A DNA stretch of 64,000 bases from an uncultured bacterium (GTDB lineage: Bacteria; Verrucomicrobiota; Lentisphaeria; Victivallales; Victivallaceae), in contig URVC01000003.1 of NCBI GenBank assembly GCA_900551245.1, positions 68,041 through 132,040 of the forward strand, in the 5' to 3' direction. The number at the start of each line of letters is the position of its first letter. Positions within the stretch are counted from its first letter, which is position 1. The position numbers and the translations under genes were made by a program. Positions 57,478 to 64,000 of the stretch are shown piece after piece. The notes under the pieces were generated by a model. It was not told the DNA's origin. It did no database searches and was given only the letters and a program-made list of their open reading frames with translations.

Positions 57478-57525
57478 TCAATCGCTTTTGAATTTTATTA
57501 TAGCGGATCGTAATGGATTTGCCAA
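57478..57525 (-). promoter_or_regulatory. promoter and LacI-type operator of the DUF4434 operon
   Basis: On the minus strand TTGGCA (57520-57525), a 17-base spacer and TATAAT (57497-57502) form a near-consensus promoter with its start near 57490. TCAATCGCTTTTGA (57478-57491) covers the start. Its TCAA...GC...TTGA symmetry is like LacI family operators, so the divergent LacI regulator probably represses here. Confidence 0.6.
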
Positions 57526-57565
57526 CTGATTTTCTCAAATTTAACGGCGAAAAAATAATAAATTG

Positions 57566-57615
57566 TGCAAAATCATGCAAAATAAATTTGAAAACCGAAG
57601 ATTGAATATTATTTT
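57566..57615 (+). promoter_or_regulatory. promoter of the LacI regulator with tandem TGCAAAAT repeats
   Basis: TTGAAA (57588-57593), a 16-base spacer and TATTTT (57610-57615) make a fair promoter. Two TGCAAAAT copies (57566-57573, 57576-57583), ten bases apart, lie immediately upstream of the -35 box on the same face of the DNA. Confidence 0.45.
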
Positions 57616-57651
57616 ATCAGAAGGAGTTGCATTCGATCCAACGGGAGAAGC

Positions 57652-58689
57652 ATGAGGCAGACAGAAGAAACTCATAAGGCCCGGATAAGAAAAATTGCGG
57701 CAGCAATACAACAGGGCAGGAAAGGTTGCTTCATGAAACGGAAAAAACGGGCGACGCTGGAGACGGTTGCAAAACTTTCCGGATTTTCCATCTCGACGGT
57801 TTCGCGGGTGCTATCCGGCTCACTTCGGATCAGTCCGGAAACTCGGCGCGAAGTGATTCGTTGTGCTGCCCGGTGTTCCTATCACATCGAAAGTCGAAAT
57901 GTTGCTCTGATCACCTATGATGTGGGAAACTACTTTTCTCTGATGCTCTCCCATTTATTCAAGGAATTGGAACATCAGGAACTTCGTCCTCTCGTCATCT
58001 CGCGATCTACACTGGAATTACTCGAGGAAATTCCAATCCGGGGTGCAATTTCGCTTCTTTCTGATGAGGGCTTGGAACATTTCTGGGGAGCCCATTACAA
58101 CTGGCCACTTGTCTGCATCAACACGCCCCCACTCCGGTTGGAAAATATATTTTCCGTAAGTTGCGATGACACGCAGGCAATTACACAGGCGGTGAAACGG
58201 CTTCATGCTCTGGGACATCGGCGGATCGGCAAAATCTGCCTGAAGACTTCGGGAAGCAACTGGAATGTCTATCGGCGTGACCAATGCTTTACTTCTCTGG
58301 CGGCAGAGTATGAAATCATCCCCTTCTCCTTCAACGTCACATTCATGGACTTCAACGAAATTCTCAAGGTTCTCCGGCAGTTGCTGGACAACCGGGTTAC
58401 TGCATTAATTTCAACCAGCGAAATGGTCACTCCCCTGCTGGCACAAGCGGTCGAACTGCTGCGGATTTCCATACCGGAACAGCTTTCGATCATCGCCTGG
58501 AGCACTGGAGAATTTGACGGCTTCTATTCCTCCTGGGAAACGTTTCGTCAAGATTATGATACCATTTCCCGCAAAGCAGTAAAAACTCTCCAGACACTTT
58601 TCGCCGGAGGAATCCCCAAAGAGGCGGATCAGCAGATTGCGTATCAAATTCACTCCGGTTGCAGTCTTGCACCTCCCCCCCTCCAATGA
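57652..58689 (+). CDS. LacI family transcriptional regulator
   Basis: This 345-residue regulator has an N-terminal LacI helix-turn-helix (TLETVAKLSGFSISTVSRVLSG, about 35-57) and a sensor domain with LHALGHRRIGKICL and the C-terminal IPEQLSIIAWSTGEFDGF. The ATG at 57652 has GGGAG upstream; a second in-frame ATG at 57733 would remove a 27-residue basic leader and is also possible. It is divergent from the DUF4434-pseudopilin-CBM-GH42 operon and very likely controls it. The hinge segment is Ser-Arg-rich and shorter than in LacI itself. Confidence 0.9.
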   Translation: MRQTEETHKARIRKIAAAIQQGRKGCFMKRKKRATLETVAKLSGFSISTVSRVLSGSLRISPETRREVIRCAARCSYHIESRNVALITYDVGNYFSLMLSHLFKELEHQELRPLVISRSTLELLEEIPIRGAISLLSDEGLEHFWGAHYNWPLVCINTPPLRLENIFSVSCDDTQAITQAVKRLHALGHRRIGKICLKTSGSNWNVYRRDQCFTSLAAEYEIIPFSFNVTFMDFNEILKVLRQLLDNRVTALISTSEMVTPLLAQAVELLRISIPEQLSIIAWSTGEFDGFYSSWETFRQDYDTISRKAVKTLQTLFAGGIPKEADQQIAYQIHSGCSLAPPPLQ

Positions 58690-59152
58690 CAAAGAAAATT
58701 ACTCCCCAAACCATAGTTTTGACCTGCCGGAACATTTTCCCGGGAAAAACTTTAAACTTCAAACCTATCCTATGATAAGCAATGGTTGGTATCAATGCAT
58801 TCTCTCGTATCCTGGACTGCAGACTGTCTTTGGCCCCTCTTCGAGTAGGCAAAGAGGGGCTACGGAGATTTCCGACTCCTGCACGGCACGAGCGGAATAT
58901 GGAACATAGGTAAAGAAATGAAGGCCGGAGAAATTTAAGGAGCAAACCTCCAGTCCTCTCGCGCCCGTGAGAAGTCTGAGCCGGGTTGATACTTATCCAC
59001 ATGCGGCCCTGCGGGCCTTACCTGTCGGGCTTCTCCCGTCAACTCCTCAATCGCCGGAGCGACTCCGCTCGACTCCGTTCGATTACGGCGATGAACGCGC
59101 TTTACGGGGCGCTAACCTAGCCGCAGAGGATGCTTCGCGGAAAAACCGCCGC
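58690..59152. other. 463-base non-coding block with several hairpins
   Basis: No convincing gene is present. The left part holds a 9-bp hairpin (GCCCCTCTT / AAGAGGGGC, 58831-58858) without a T tract. The right part is GC-rich and folded: GGCCC-TGC-GGGCC (59005-59017), CGGAG-CGA-CTCCG, tandem CGACTCCG copies, and an outer pair ATCGCCG/CGGCGAT (59050-59102). It could be an interspersed repeat, a small RNA or gene remains. It does not match any RNA family I know. Confidence 0.55.
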
Positions 59153-61060
59153 TCAACTGCGCCAGATTGCGTCCGAAGCATCGGAGGGCATCCGCCAGTC
59201 GCCGCGCGGCGAAAGCGCAATCGTCCCCACCTTCGGCCCGTCCGGAATGCAGCTGCGCTTGAACTGCTGCTGGAAAAAGCGCCGCAGGAAAATCTTCAAC
59301 GTCCGCTCGATCGTCTCCTCATCGTACACCTCGGCGAACGCCGCCCCGGCCAGCGCCCGGATCTTCTCCGGCTCCGCACCGTACTTGATGAAGTGATAGA
59401 GGAAGAAGTCGTGCAGTTCATACGGCCCGATCAGCTCCTCGGTCTTCTGATTGATCGAACCATCCGCCGAAGCGGGCAGCAGTTCCGGACTCACCGGCGT
59501 ATCGATCACATCGCGCAGCACCGCCGCCAGTTCCGGCGCCGAACGCTCCGCCGTCGTCTCGATCAGAAAACGGATCAGCGTCTTCGGAATCGAACAGTTC
59601 ACCGCGTACATCGACATGTGATCCCCGTTGTAGGTGCTCCACCCCAGCGCAATCTCCGAGAGGTCGCCGGTTCCGACCACCATTCCGCCGGCCTCGTTGG
59701 CGATGTCCATCAGGATCTGGGTCCGTTCCCGCGCCTGCACGTTCTCGTAAGCGGTATCCAGTTTGGCCGGATCGTGCCCGATGTCCTCGAAGTGGCGGAG
59801 GCACGCCGGGCGGATATCCACCTCGCGCAACGTCACTCCGAGCAGTTCGCAGAGCTTCACCGCGTTGCCGCGGGTCCGGCCGGTGGTGCCGAAGCCGGGC
59901 ATGGTCAGCGCGACGATGTCCGACGCCGGCCGCCCGATCAGGCGACAGCACTCCGACGCCACCAGCAATGCCAGCGTCGAATCCAGTCCGCCCGAAATGC
60001 CGATCACCAGCTTTTTCGCCCCGGTATGTTCCACCCGCTTCGCCAGACCGGCGCACTGGATGTCGAAAATCTCCGTGCAGCGCTCGCGCCGGTGCTCCAC
60101 ATCCCCCGGCACAAACGGGCGCGGTGGATTGTACGCAAATGCGAAATCCGGCGAACCTTCCACCCGGTCGAGCGGAATCGTGCGGAACCTCTTCCCTTCC
60201 GGCAGCGGATTGTCATGAAAACTGCTCTCGCTCAGCCGCGCCGCTCCGAGCCGGTCGAAGTCCACATCCGCCAGTAGCAGCGACCCTTTCCGCGCGAAAC
60301 GGCGGTTCTCGGCGGCGAGCCGCCCGTTGTCGGCGATGAGTGCATGGCCGCCGAACACCACATCGGTGGTCGATTCATGCACCCCCGCCGAAGCGAGCAC
60401 ATAGGCCGCCAGGCAGCGGGCGCTCTGCTGACGCACCAGTTCCCGCCGATACTCCGCCTTCGCGGCAAGTTCGGTTCCGGCCGAAGGGTTGAAGATCGCC
60501 CGCGCCCCGCCGAGCGCCAGCAGCGAACTCGGCGGCAACACGCCCCAGAGATCCTCGCAGATCTCCACCGCGAACTGGAATCCCCCGCCGCAGTCGAAGA
60601 GCAAATCCGTGCCGAACGGCAGGCTCCGCGCACCGAACGCCACGCTCTCTCCGACGATTCCCCGCCCGGAGCGGAAGTGGCGCTTCTCATAGAACTCCCG
60701 GTAATTGGGCAGCAGCGTCTTGGGGACCAGTCCGCGCAGCTCTCCTCCCTGCGCCACCGCGGCGACGTTGTAGAGGGCGTCTCCGCGGAGCAGCGGCAGT
60801 CCGAAAACCGCCACCGTCCCCTTCCCCGCGGTCAGCGCGGCGAATTCGACGGCCGCCTCCGCCGACCGTTCCAGCAGACGGCGCTGGAAAAAGAGGTCGC
60901 CGCAGGAGTAGCCGGTAATGCACAGTTCGGGGAAAACCACCGCCGCAGCTCCCGCTTTCGCCGCCTTTTCATACCCTTCCGCAAGTTTCGAAAGGTTGAA
61001 GTCAACATCCGCCACCCGGAGTTCGGGGACCACCGCCGCCAGCCGATAAAATCCAAACAT
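59153..61060 (-). CDS. nadE: glutamine-dependent NAD synthetase
   Basis: This 635-residue enzyme amidates nicotinate adenine dinucleotide to NAD with ATP and glutamine. The N-terminal nitrilase-type glutaminase domain (about 1-300) has the triad Glu45 (FPELCITGY), Lys114 (LVPKTLLPNY) and Cys168 (VEICEDLWG). The synthetase domain (about 340-630) has the ATP-pyrophosphatase loop IGISGGLDST and VVGTGDLSEIALGWSTYNGDH. It is of the long glutamine-using type. Its own promoter lies upstream, and the sialidase-like gene precedes it on the same strand. Confidence 0.95.
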   Translation of the reverse strand: MFGFYRLAAVVPELRVADVDFNLSKLAEGYEKAAKAGAAAVVFPELCITGYSCGDLFFQRRLLERSAEAAVEFAALTAGKGTVAVFGLPLLRGDALYNVAAVAQGGELRGLVPKTLLPNYREFYEKRHFRSGRGIVGESVAFGARSLPFGTDLLFDCGGGFQFAVEICEDLWGVLPPSSLLALGGARAIFNPSAGTELAAKAEYRRELVRQQSARCLAAYVLASAGVHESTTDVVFGGHALIADNGRLAAENRRFARKGSLLLADVDFDRLGAARLSESSFHDNPLPEGKRFRTIPLDRVEGSPDFAFAYNPPRPFVPGDVEHRRERCTEIFDIQCAGLAKRVEHTGAKKLVIGISGGLDSTLALLVASECCRLIGRPASDIVALTMPGFGTTGRTRGNAVKLCELLGVTLREVDIRPACLRHFEDIGHDPAKLDTAYENVQARERTQILMDIANEAGGMVVGTGDLSEIALGWSTYNGDHMSMYAVNCSIPKTLIRFLIETTAERSAPELAAVLRDVIDTPVSPELLPASADGSINQKTEELIGPYELHDFFLYHFIKYGAEPEKIRALAGAAFAEVYDEETIERTLKIFLRRFFQQQFKRSCIPDGPKVGTIALSPRGDWRMPSDASDAIWRS

Positions 61061-61106
61061 CGTTACGCACCGTTATCTCGAACAATTCAAACTGTTTCAA
61101 CGGCAT

Positions 61107-61135
61107 AATGTACCCGGTCAAACGGCCGGTTGCAA
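61107..61135 (-). promoter_or_regulatory. promoter of nadE
   Basis: On the minus strand TTGCAA (61130-61135), a 17-base spacer and TACATT (61107-61112) predict a start near 61100, about 40 bases before the ATG at 61060. Confidence 0.5.
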
Positions 61136-61157
61136 GCAGAAGCGGCGAAAAAATCGT

Positions 61158-62324
61158 TCAGCCGATCAGGGAACGGAAGTTGCGCACCTTGTGGAACGTG
61201 GTCAGATTGTTGTCATGCGCGCTCTTCGCCCGCCGGTCCCCGGAACGGCTGAGAACCACCAGATCCTCCCCGAAGAACGCCAGCGTCGCGTAGTGGCGCG
61301 AACCGTTCTCCGACGGGCCGACCGCCACCATGCCCGCCTCGGTCCAGTTGAGGCAGTCCGGCGAATAGAGCAGCCGGAGGCGGCGACGGTTCGAATGGAT
61401 TCCATCCGCCTGTGACGCGACCATCCAGTAGAGGCGCGACACCGGGTCGTAGTCGAGGTGAAACTTCATGTTGCCTCCCGGGAACGGGATCAGAAACGGC
61501 ACCCTTCCATCCGGCAGAAGATAGCGTTCGATCTTCAGGGAGCCATCCTCCTGCTCCACGCCCCGGAGTGCGGCGGCGAGGTTCTCATATCCGGTGTAGG
61601 CGCGCATCAGCAATAGAACCGAGCGGCCGGAGGGGTCGTAGAAACAGCTCGCCGGATTGTGCATGCGCACCACGTTGGTTTCCAGAATTCCCGGCGTTTC
61701 GTACGCGGCGGGGAACCGTGTCGCGCACAGCCCGACTCCCGCCGCCATCGCCAGCGCCGGCCGGGGATCGAACCGTTTTGAAAAGGTCCAGTTCGCCGGG
61801 TCGGCCAGATCAGCGTCCTCCGGAGCCGACATCAGGACCGGTGCGACATCCGGCCAGGAGTGATTTCCAAGTGACTGCTCATAGACCGCGTAAACCCGGC
61901 CGTTGTGGATATCCACCCGCCCGCAGCTCTGGTGGTGATGATGTTCTCTCTCCAGCACGGCGGGGGCGCTCCAGCTCTCGCCGTTGTCGGTGCTGCGGCT
62001 GATCAGCAGTGCACCGCTGTGGCCGAGCATCCACAGGCCGCTCGACGTGCGGAACAGCGTCTCGTGCATCATCGGCAGCCGGGAAGCAGATTCGCGCCAG
62101 CTCTCGCCACCGTCGTCGGAGAGAAAAATCCGGATCTGGTTGCCCGCCTGATAATCACCTGTCCGGGAACGCGGACCTTCCAGCGCCGCGGTGCCGGGGC
62201 CGCCGAGATCCACGGCGGCGATCAGGCGGCGGTTTTCCCCGACCAGAATCGCCGGCGTATAGCAGTAGATTCCGGCGGGATCGGGGGATTCAAACAGGAT
62301 CTGTTCATCGGCAATGAGTTTCAT
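61158..62324 (-). CDS. sialidase/BNR-repeat family protein
   Basis: This 388-residue protein has at least two Asp-box repeats (FLSDDGGESWRES and SRSTDNGESWSAP), the mark of sialidase-like six-bladed propellers. Later blades keep LLYSPDCLNWTEAG. There is no signal peptide, so it is probably cytoplasmic. The family includes exo-sialidases and other glycan-acting propellers. The catalytic Arg triad and Tyr cannot be confirmed by eye, so sialic acid as substrate is not certain. It has its own regulated promoter and no obvious operon partner. Confidence 0.78.
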   Translation of the reverse strand: MKLIADEQILFESPDPAGIYCYTPAILVGENRRLIAAVDLGGPGTAALEGPRSRTGDYQAGNQIRIFLSDDGGESWRESASRLPMMHETLFRTSSGLWMLGHSGALLISRSTDNGESWSAPAVLEREHHHHQSCGRVDIHNGRVYAVYEQSLGNHSWPDVAPVLMSAPEDADLADPANWTFSKRFDPRPALAMAAGVGLCATRFPAAYETPGILETNVVRMHNPASCFYDPSGRSVLLLMRAYTGYENLAAALRGVEQEDGSLKIERYLLPDGRVPFLIPFPGGNMKFHLDYDPVSRLYWMVASQADGIHSNRRRLRLLYSPDCLNWTEAGMVAVGPSENGSRHYATLAFFGEDLVVLSRSGDRRAKSAHDNNLTTFHKVRNFRSLIG

Positions 62325-62364
62325 GGGAAGGACCTTGCGTTTCCGGATTTCTTTCTGTCAGCAG

Positions 62365-62451
62365 GAGAGTATACTCTCTCTTTTTGGCCTTTGCAACAGA
62401 GATGGGAATTTTTCCGGCAAAAGAGTGTTGAAACATTTCAGAACGTTTCAG
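62365..62451 (-). promoter_or_regulatory. promoter and operator-like palindromes of the sialidase-like gene
   Basis: On the minus strand TTGCAA (62391-62396), a 17-base spacer and TATACT (62368-62373) form the promoter. The perfect palindrome GAGAGTATACTCTC (62365-62378) covers the -10 box. Further upstream, TGAAACATTTCA (62429-62440) and CAGAACGTTTCAG (62439-62451) are overlapping LacI-type half-symmetric sites. Sites over the -10 and upstream of the -35 suggest control by a sugar-responsive regulator. Confidence 0.55.
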
Positions 62452-62501
62452 CATTCCGGTGTGATTTCCGGACGGGATTGCGGGGTATCACCTGACCCGA
62501 T

Positions 62502-62537
62502 AAAAAAACTCCTGCCCGGATTCGTGCCAGGCGGGAG
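62502..62537 (-). terminator. intrinsic terminator after the aldo/keto reductase gene
   Basis: On the minus strand CTCCCGCCTGG pairs with CCGGGCAGGAG across a 7-base loop, with one wobble and one mismatch, and is followed by seven T bases (62502-62508). It begins about 20 bases after the stop codon at 62558. Confidence 0.8.
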
Positions 62538-62557
62538 AATCATTGCATGAGGCGCCG

Positions 62558-63799
62558 TTATTTCTTCTTGAGTTCCGCGGCAATCCGTTTCATCTGCGTC
62601 GGGATGTCGATCTTCTGCGGGCACTTCTTGAGGCAGACGCCGCAGGAGACGCAGGAGGCCGGGCCGCCCTCGTTCGGCAGAGCGTCGATCGCCTTCTTGA
62701 ATGCGGCGAAATTTCCGTCGATCTTGTACTGGTTGTACGCGCCAAACACCCGCGGAATCGCCACCTCAACCGGACACGGCACACAGTAGTTGCACGCGGT
62801 GCACGGCACCGAATCCACCTTCTGATAGGCGGCCAGCGCCGAAGCGAGCGTCAGCCGTTCCGAATCCGAAAGCGGACGCAACGGCGAATAGACCCGCAGA
62901 TTCTCCTTGAGGTGGTCCATGCGGTTCATGCCGGAGAGCACGCAGATCACGTTCGGCAGTGAGGCCACATAACGGAACGCCCAGTCAGCCGGACTCGCAT
63001 CCGGAGCGGAGGTTTTGAGGATCTTCGTCGCTTCCGGCGTCAAAGTCGCCAATGTACCGCCGCGCAGCGGCTCCATCACGATCACCGGAATTCCGAGCTT
63101 CGTCACGATCTCGTACTGCTCGCGCGACCGGTAGTTGTGCCAGTCCAGATAGTTGATCTGAAGCTGGACGAAATCCCACGGATGCGCCTCCGCGATCGTC
63201 TTGAGCACATCCGGCGAATCGTGGAAGGAGAAGCCGACGTAGCGGATTTTCCCCTCCTTCTGCATCCGTCTCACGAAATCATACAGTCCGCACCGTTTCA
63301 CCGTCTCCCAGTTGCCGCGGTTCAGCGCATGCAGAAGATAGAAGTCGAAATAACCGGTCCGGCACTTCCGCAACTGCTCCTGAAAGATGCGCTCCGCATC
63401 CTGAAGGCTCTTGATCGAGCGGACCGGCAGCTTGTCGGCGAGCAGATAGGACTCCCGCGGATACCGGCTCAGCGCCTCGCCGACGAAGAGTTCACTCCGT
63501 CCGCCGTGGTAAGGCCAGGCGGTGTCGAAGTAGTTGAGTCCAGCCTTCATGGCGTAATCCACCAGCTTCTGCCCGGCCGCGCTGTCGATGGCGCCGTTCT
63601 TCTGCGGCAGCCGCATCATGCCGAAGCCGAGCAGTGGCAGCGTGAGGTCGGTATCCCGGAAACGGCGCCGGGTCAGTTTGCCACTTTCCGTACCGGCATC
63701 CGCTCCCGCCGCGGCGGCACCGGTCTGCGCCGTCAGCCGGGCGAGCGGAGCAAGCGCGGCCAGCGTCAGCGTGCATTTCAAAAAATCGCGTCTATCCAT
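62558..63799 (-). CDS. secreted (Tat-type) aldo/keto reductase with C-terminal 4Fe-4S domain
   Basis: The protein has 413 residues. A twin-arginine-like leader (MDRRDFLKCTLTLAALAPLA) is followed by an aldo/keto reductase barrel (about 45-320). FDTAWPYHGGRSE carries the catalytic Asp and Tyr, and NYLDWHNY and VMEPLRGG are further family segments. A ferredoxin-like C-terminus holds two Cys sets (CTACNYCVPCPV and CVSCGVCLKKCPQ), so two [4Fe-4S] clusters are expected. Such proteins are common in anaerobes as oxidoreductases of unknown substrate. If exported by Tat it would fold with its clusters first. Confidence 0.88.
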   Translation of the reverse strand: MDRRDFLKCTLTLAALAPLARLTAQTGAAAAGADAGTESGKLTRRRFRDTDLTLPLLGFGMMRLPQKNGAIDSAAGQKLVDYAMKAGLNYFDTAWPYHGGRSELFVGEALSRYPRESYLLADKLPVRSIKSLQDAERIFQEQLRKCRTGYFDFYLLHALNRGNWETVKRCGLYDFVRRMQKEGKIRYVGFSFHDSPDVLKTIAEAHPWDFVQLQINYLDWHNYRSREQYEIVTKLGIPVIVMEPLRGGTLATLTPEATKILKTSAPDASPADWAFRYVASLPNVICVLSGMNRMDHLKENLRVYSPLRPLSDSERLTLASALAAYQKVDSVPCTACNYCVPCPVEVAIPRVFGAYNQYKIDGNFAAFKKAIDALPNEGGPASCVSCGVCLKKCPQKIDIPTQMKRIAAELKKK

Positions 63800-63837
63800 G
63801 ATTGTCTCCGTCGTTTTCGAAGATTGCTCTTTTCTAT

Positions 63838-63867
63838 AGTATACCCCTTCAATCGGTATGCCGTCAA
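63838..63867 (-). promoter_or_regulatory. promoter of the aldo/keto reductase gene
   Basis: On the minus strand TTGACG (63862-63867), an 18-base spacer and TATACT (63838-63843) predict a start near 63831. GGAG precedes the ATG at 63799. The remaining 133 bases to the window edge show no gene that I can support. Confidence 0.65.
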
Positions 63868-64000
63868 TCCCTTTTTGCGAAAAAAAATCAGTGCCGTCCC
63901 ATAATTCTTTGAAATCGTCATTCTAACCACCCTATTTGAGCCTGAGTTGATTGTTTTTTAAAATTACCCATTTCCGGTTTTTCCTTTTCGTTGAGTTGGA

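Noticed and set aside
58967..60277. A 436-codon plus-strand frame reaching from the non-coding block into nadE
   Set aside because: It is antisense to conserved NadE motifs, and its first part crosses the hairpin-rich block. No ribosome site is present.
59153..61060. nadE as part of the nitrogen hub
   Set aside because: It also uses glutamine, but it lies 7 kb beyond the carB terminator with its own sigma-70 type promoter and no sigma-54 boxes.

Overview
The window looks like a chromosomal segment of a PVC-group bacterium, most likely Lentisphaerota close to Victivallis. The reasons are GC-rich coding DNA, several short pseudopilin-like genes starting around FTLIELLVVIAI and ending in an H-x9-DG motif, many glycoside hydrolases with private AraC, LacI or GntR-type regulators, a type III glutamine synthetase, and lysine synthesis through DapL. 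I found no rRNA, tRNA, CRISPR array, insertion sequence or phage gene.

Positions 1-18,924 are a carbohydrate-use region built from repeated parts. Two related secreted clan GH-A glycosidases (2429-5668 and 10782-13982) each follow a pseudopilin-like gene. Two GH99-like (WbsX-type) proteins and three AraC regulators surround them. A third set (GntR/LacI-type regulator, pseudopilin, GH with a C-terminal CBM9-like domain) occupies 14,073-18,924. Three promoters in this region share a TAATATTTT operator 53-54 bases upstream of the -10 box. A fourth set (DUF4434 protein, pseudopilin, small secreted jelly-roll-like protein, GH42-like enzyme, divergent LacI regulator) lies at 52,201-58,689.

Positions 19,105-32,085 are mainly housekeeping: a SWIM/SNF2 helicase; an operon with a fused acyl-CoA dehydratase activase/dehydratase, a cupin, lysA, tsaB and a membrane protein; a MerR regulator; a DUF2079 membrane protein; and a def/membrane protein/D123 operon.

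Positions 32,178-52,139 are a nitrogen hub. On the minus strand gltB-gltD-dapF-dapL and a NifA-type sigma-54 activator form one apparent operon ending in a clear terminator. On the plus strand a type III glutamine synthetase is followed by four glutamine amidotransferase-linked genes: a long PurF-type enzyme, carA, pyrG and carB. The 262-base divergent gap carries two near-consensus sigma-54 promoters facing outward. Two TTAC-N6-GTAA sites, 30 bases apart, sit almost exactly midway between them. This is the most striking regulatory arrangement in the window: ammonia capture (GS/GOGAT), use of glutamate for diaminopimelate, use of glutamine for nucleotides, and the probable activator are all encoded together.

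Positions 58,690-64,000 hold a structured non-coding block, glutamine-dependent NAD synthetase, a sialidase-like protein and a ferredoxin-type aldo/keto reductase.

All family calls are from reading motifs by eye. Residue numbers are hand counts, and no database search was run.
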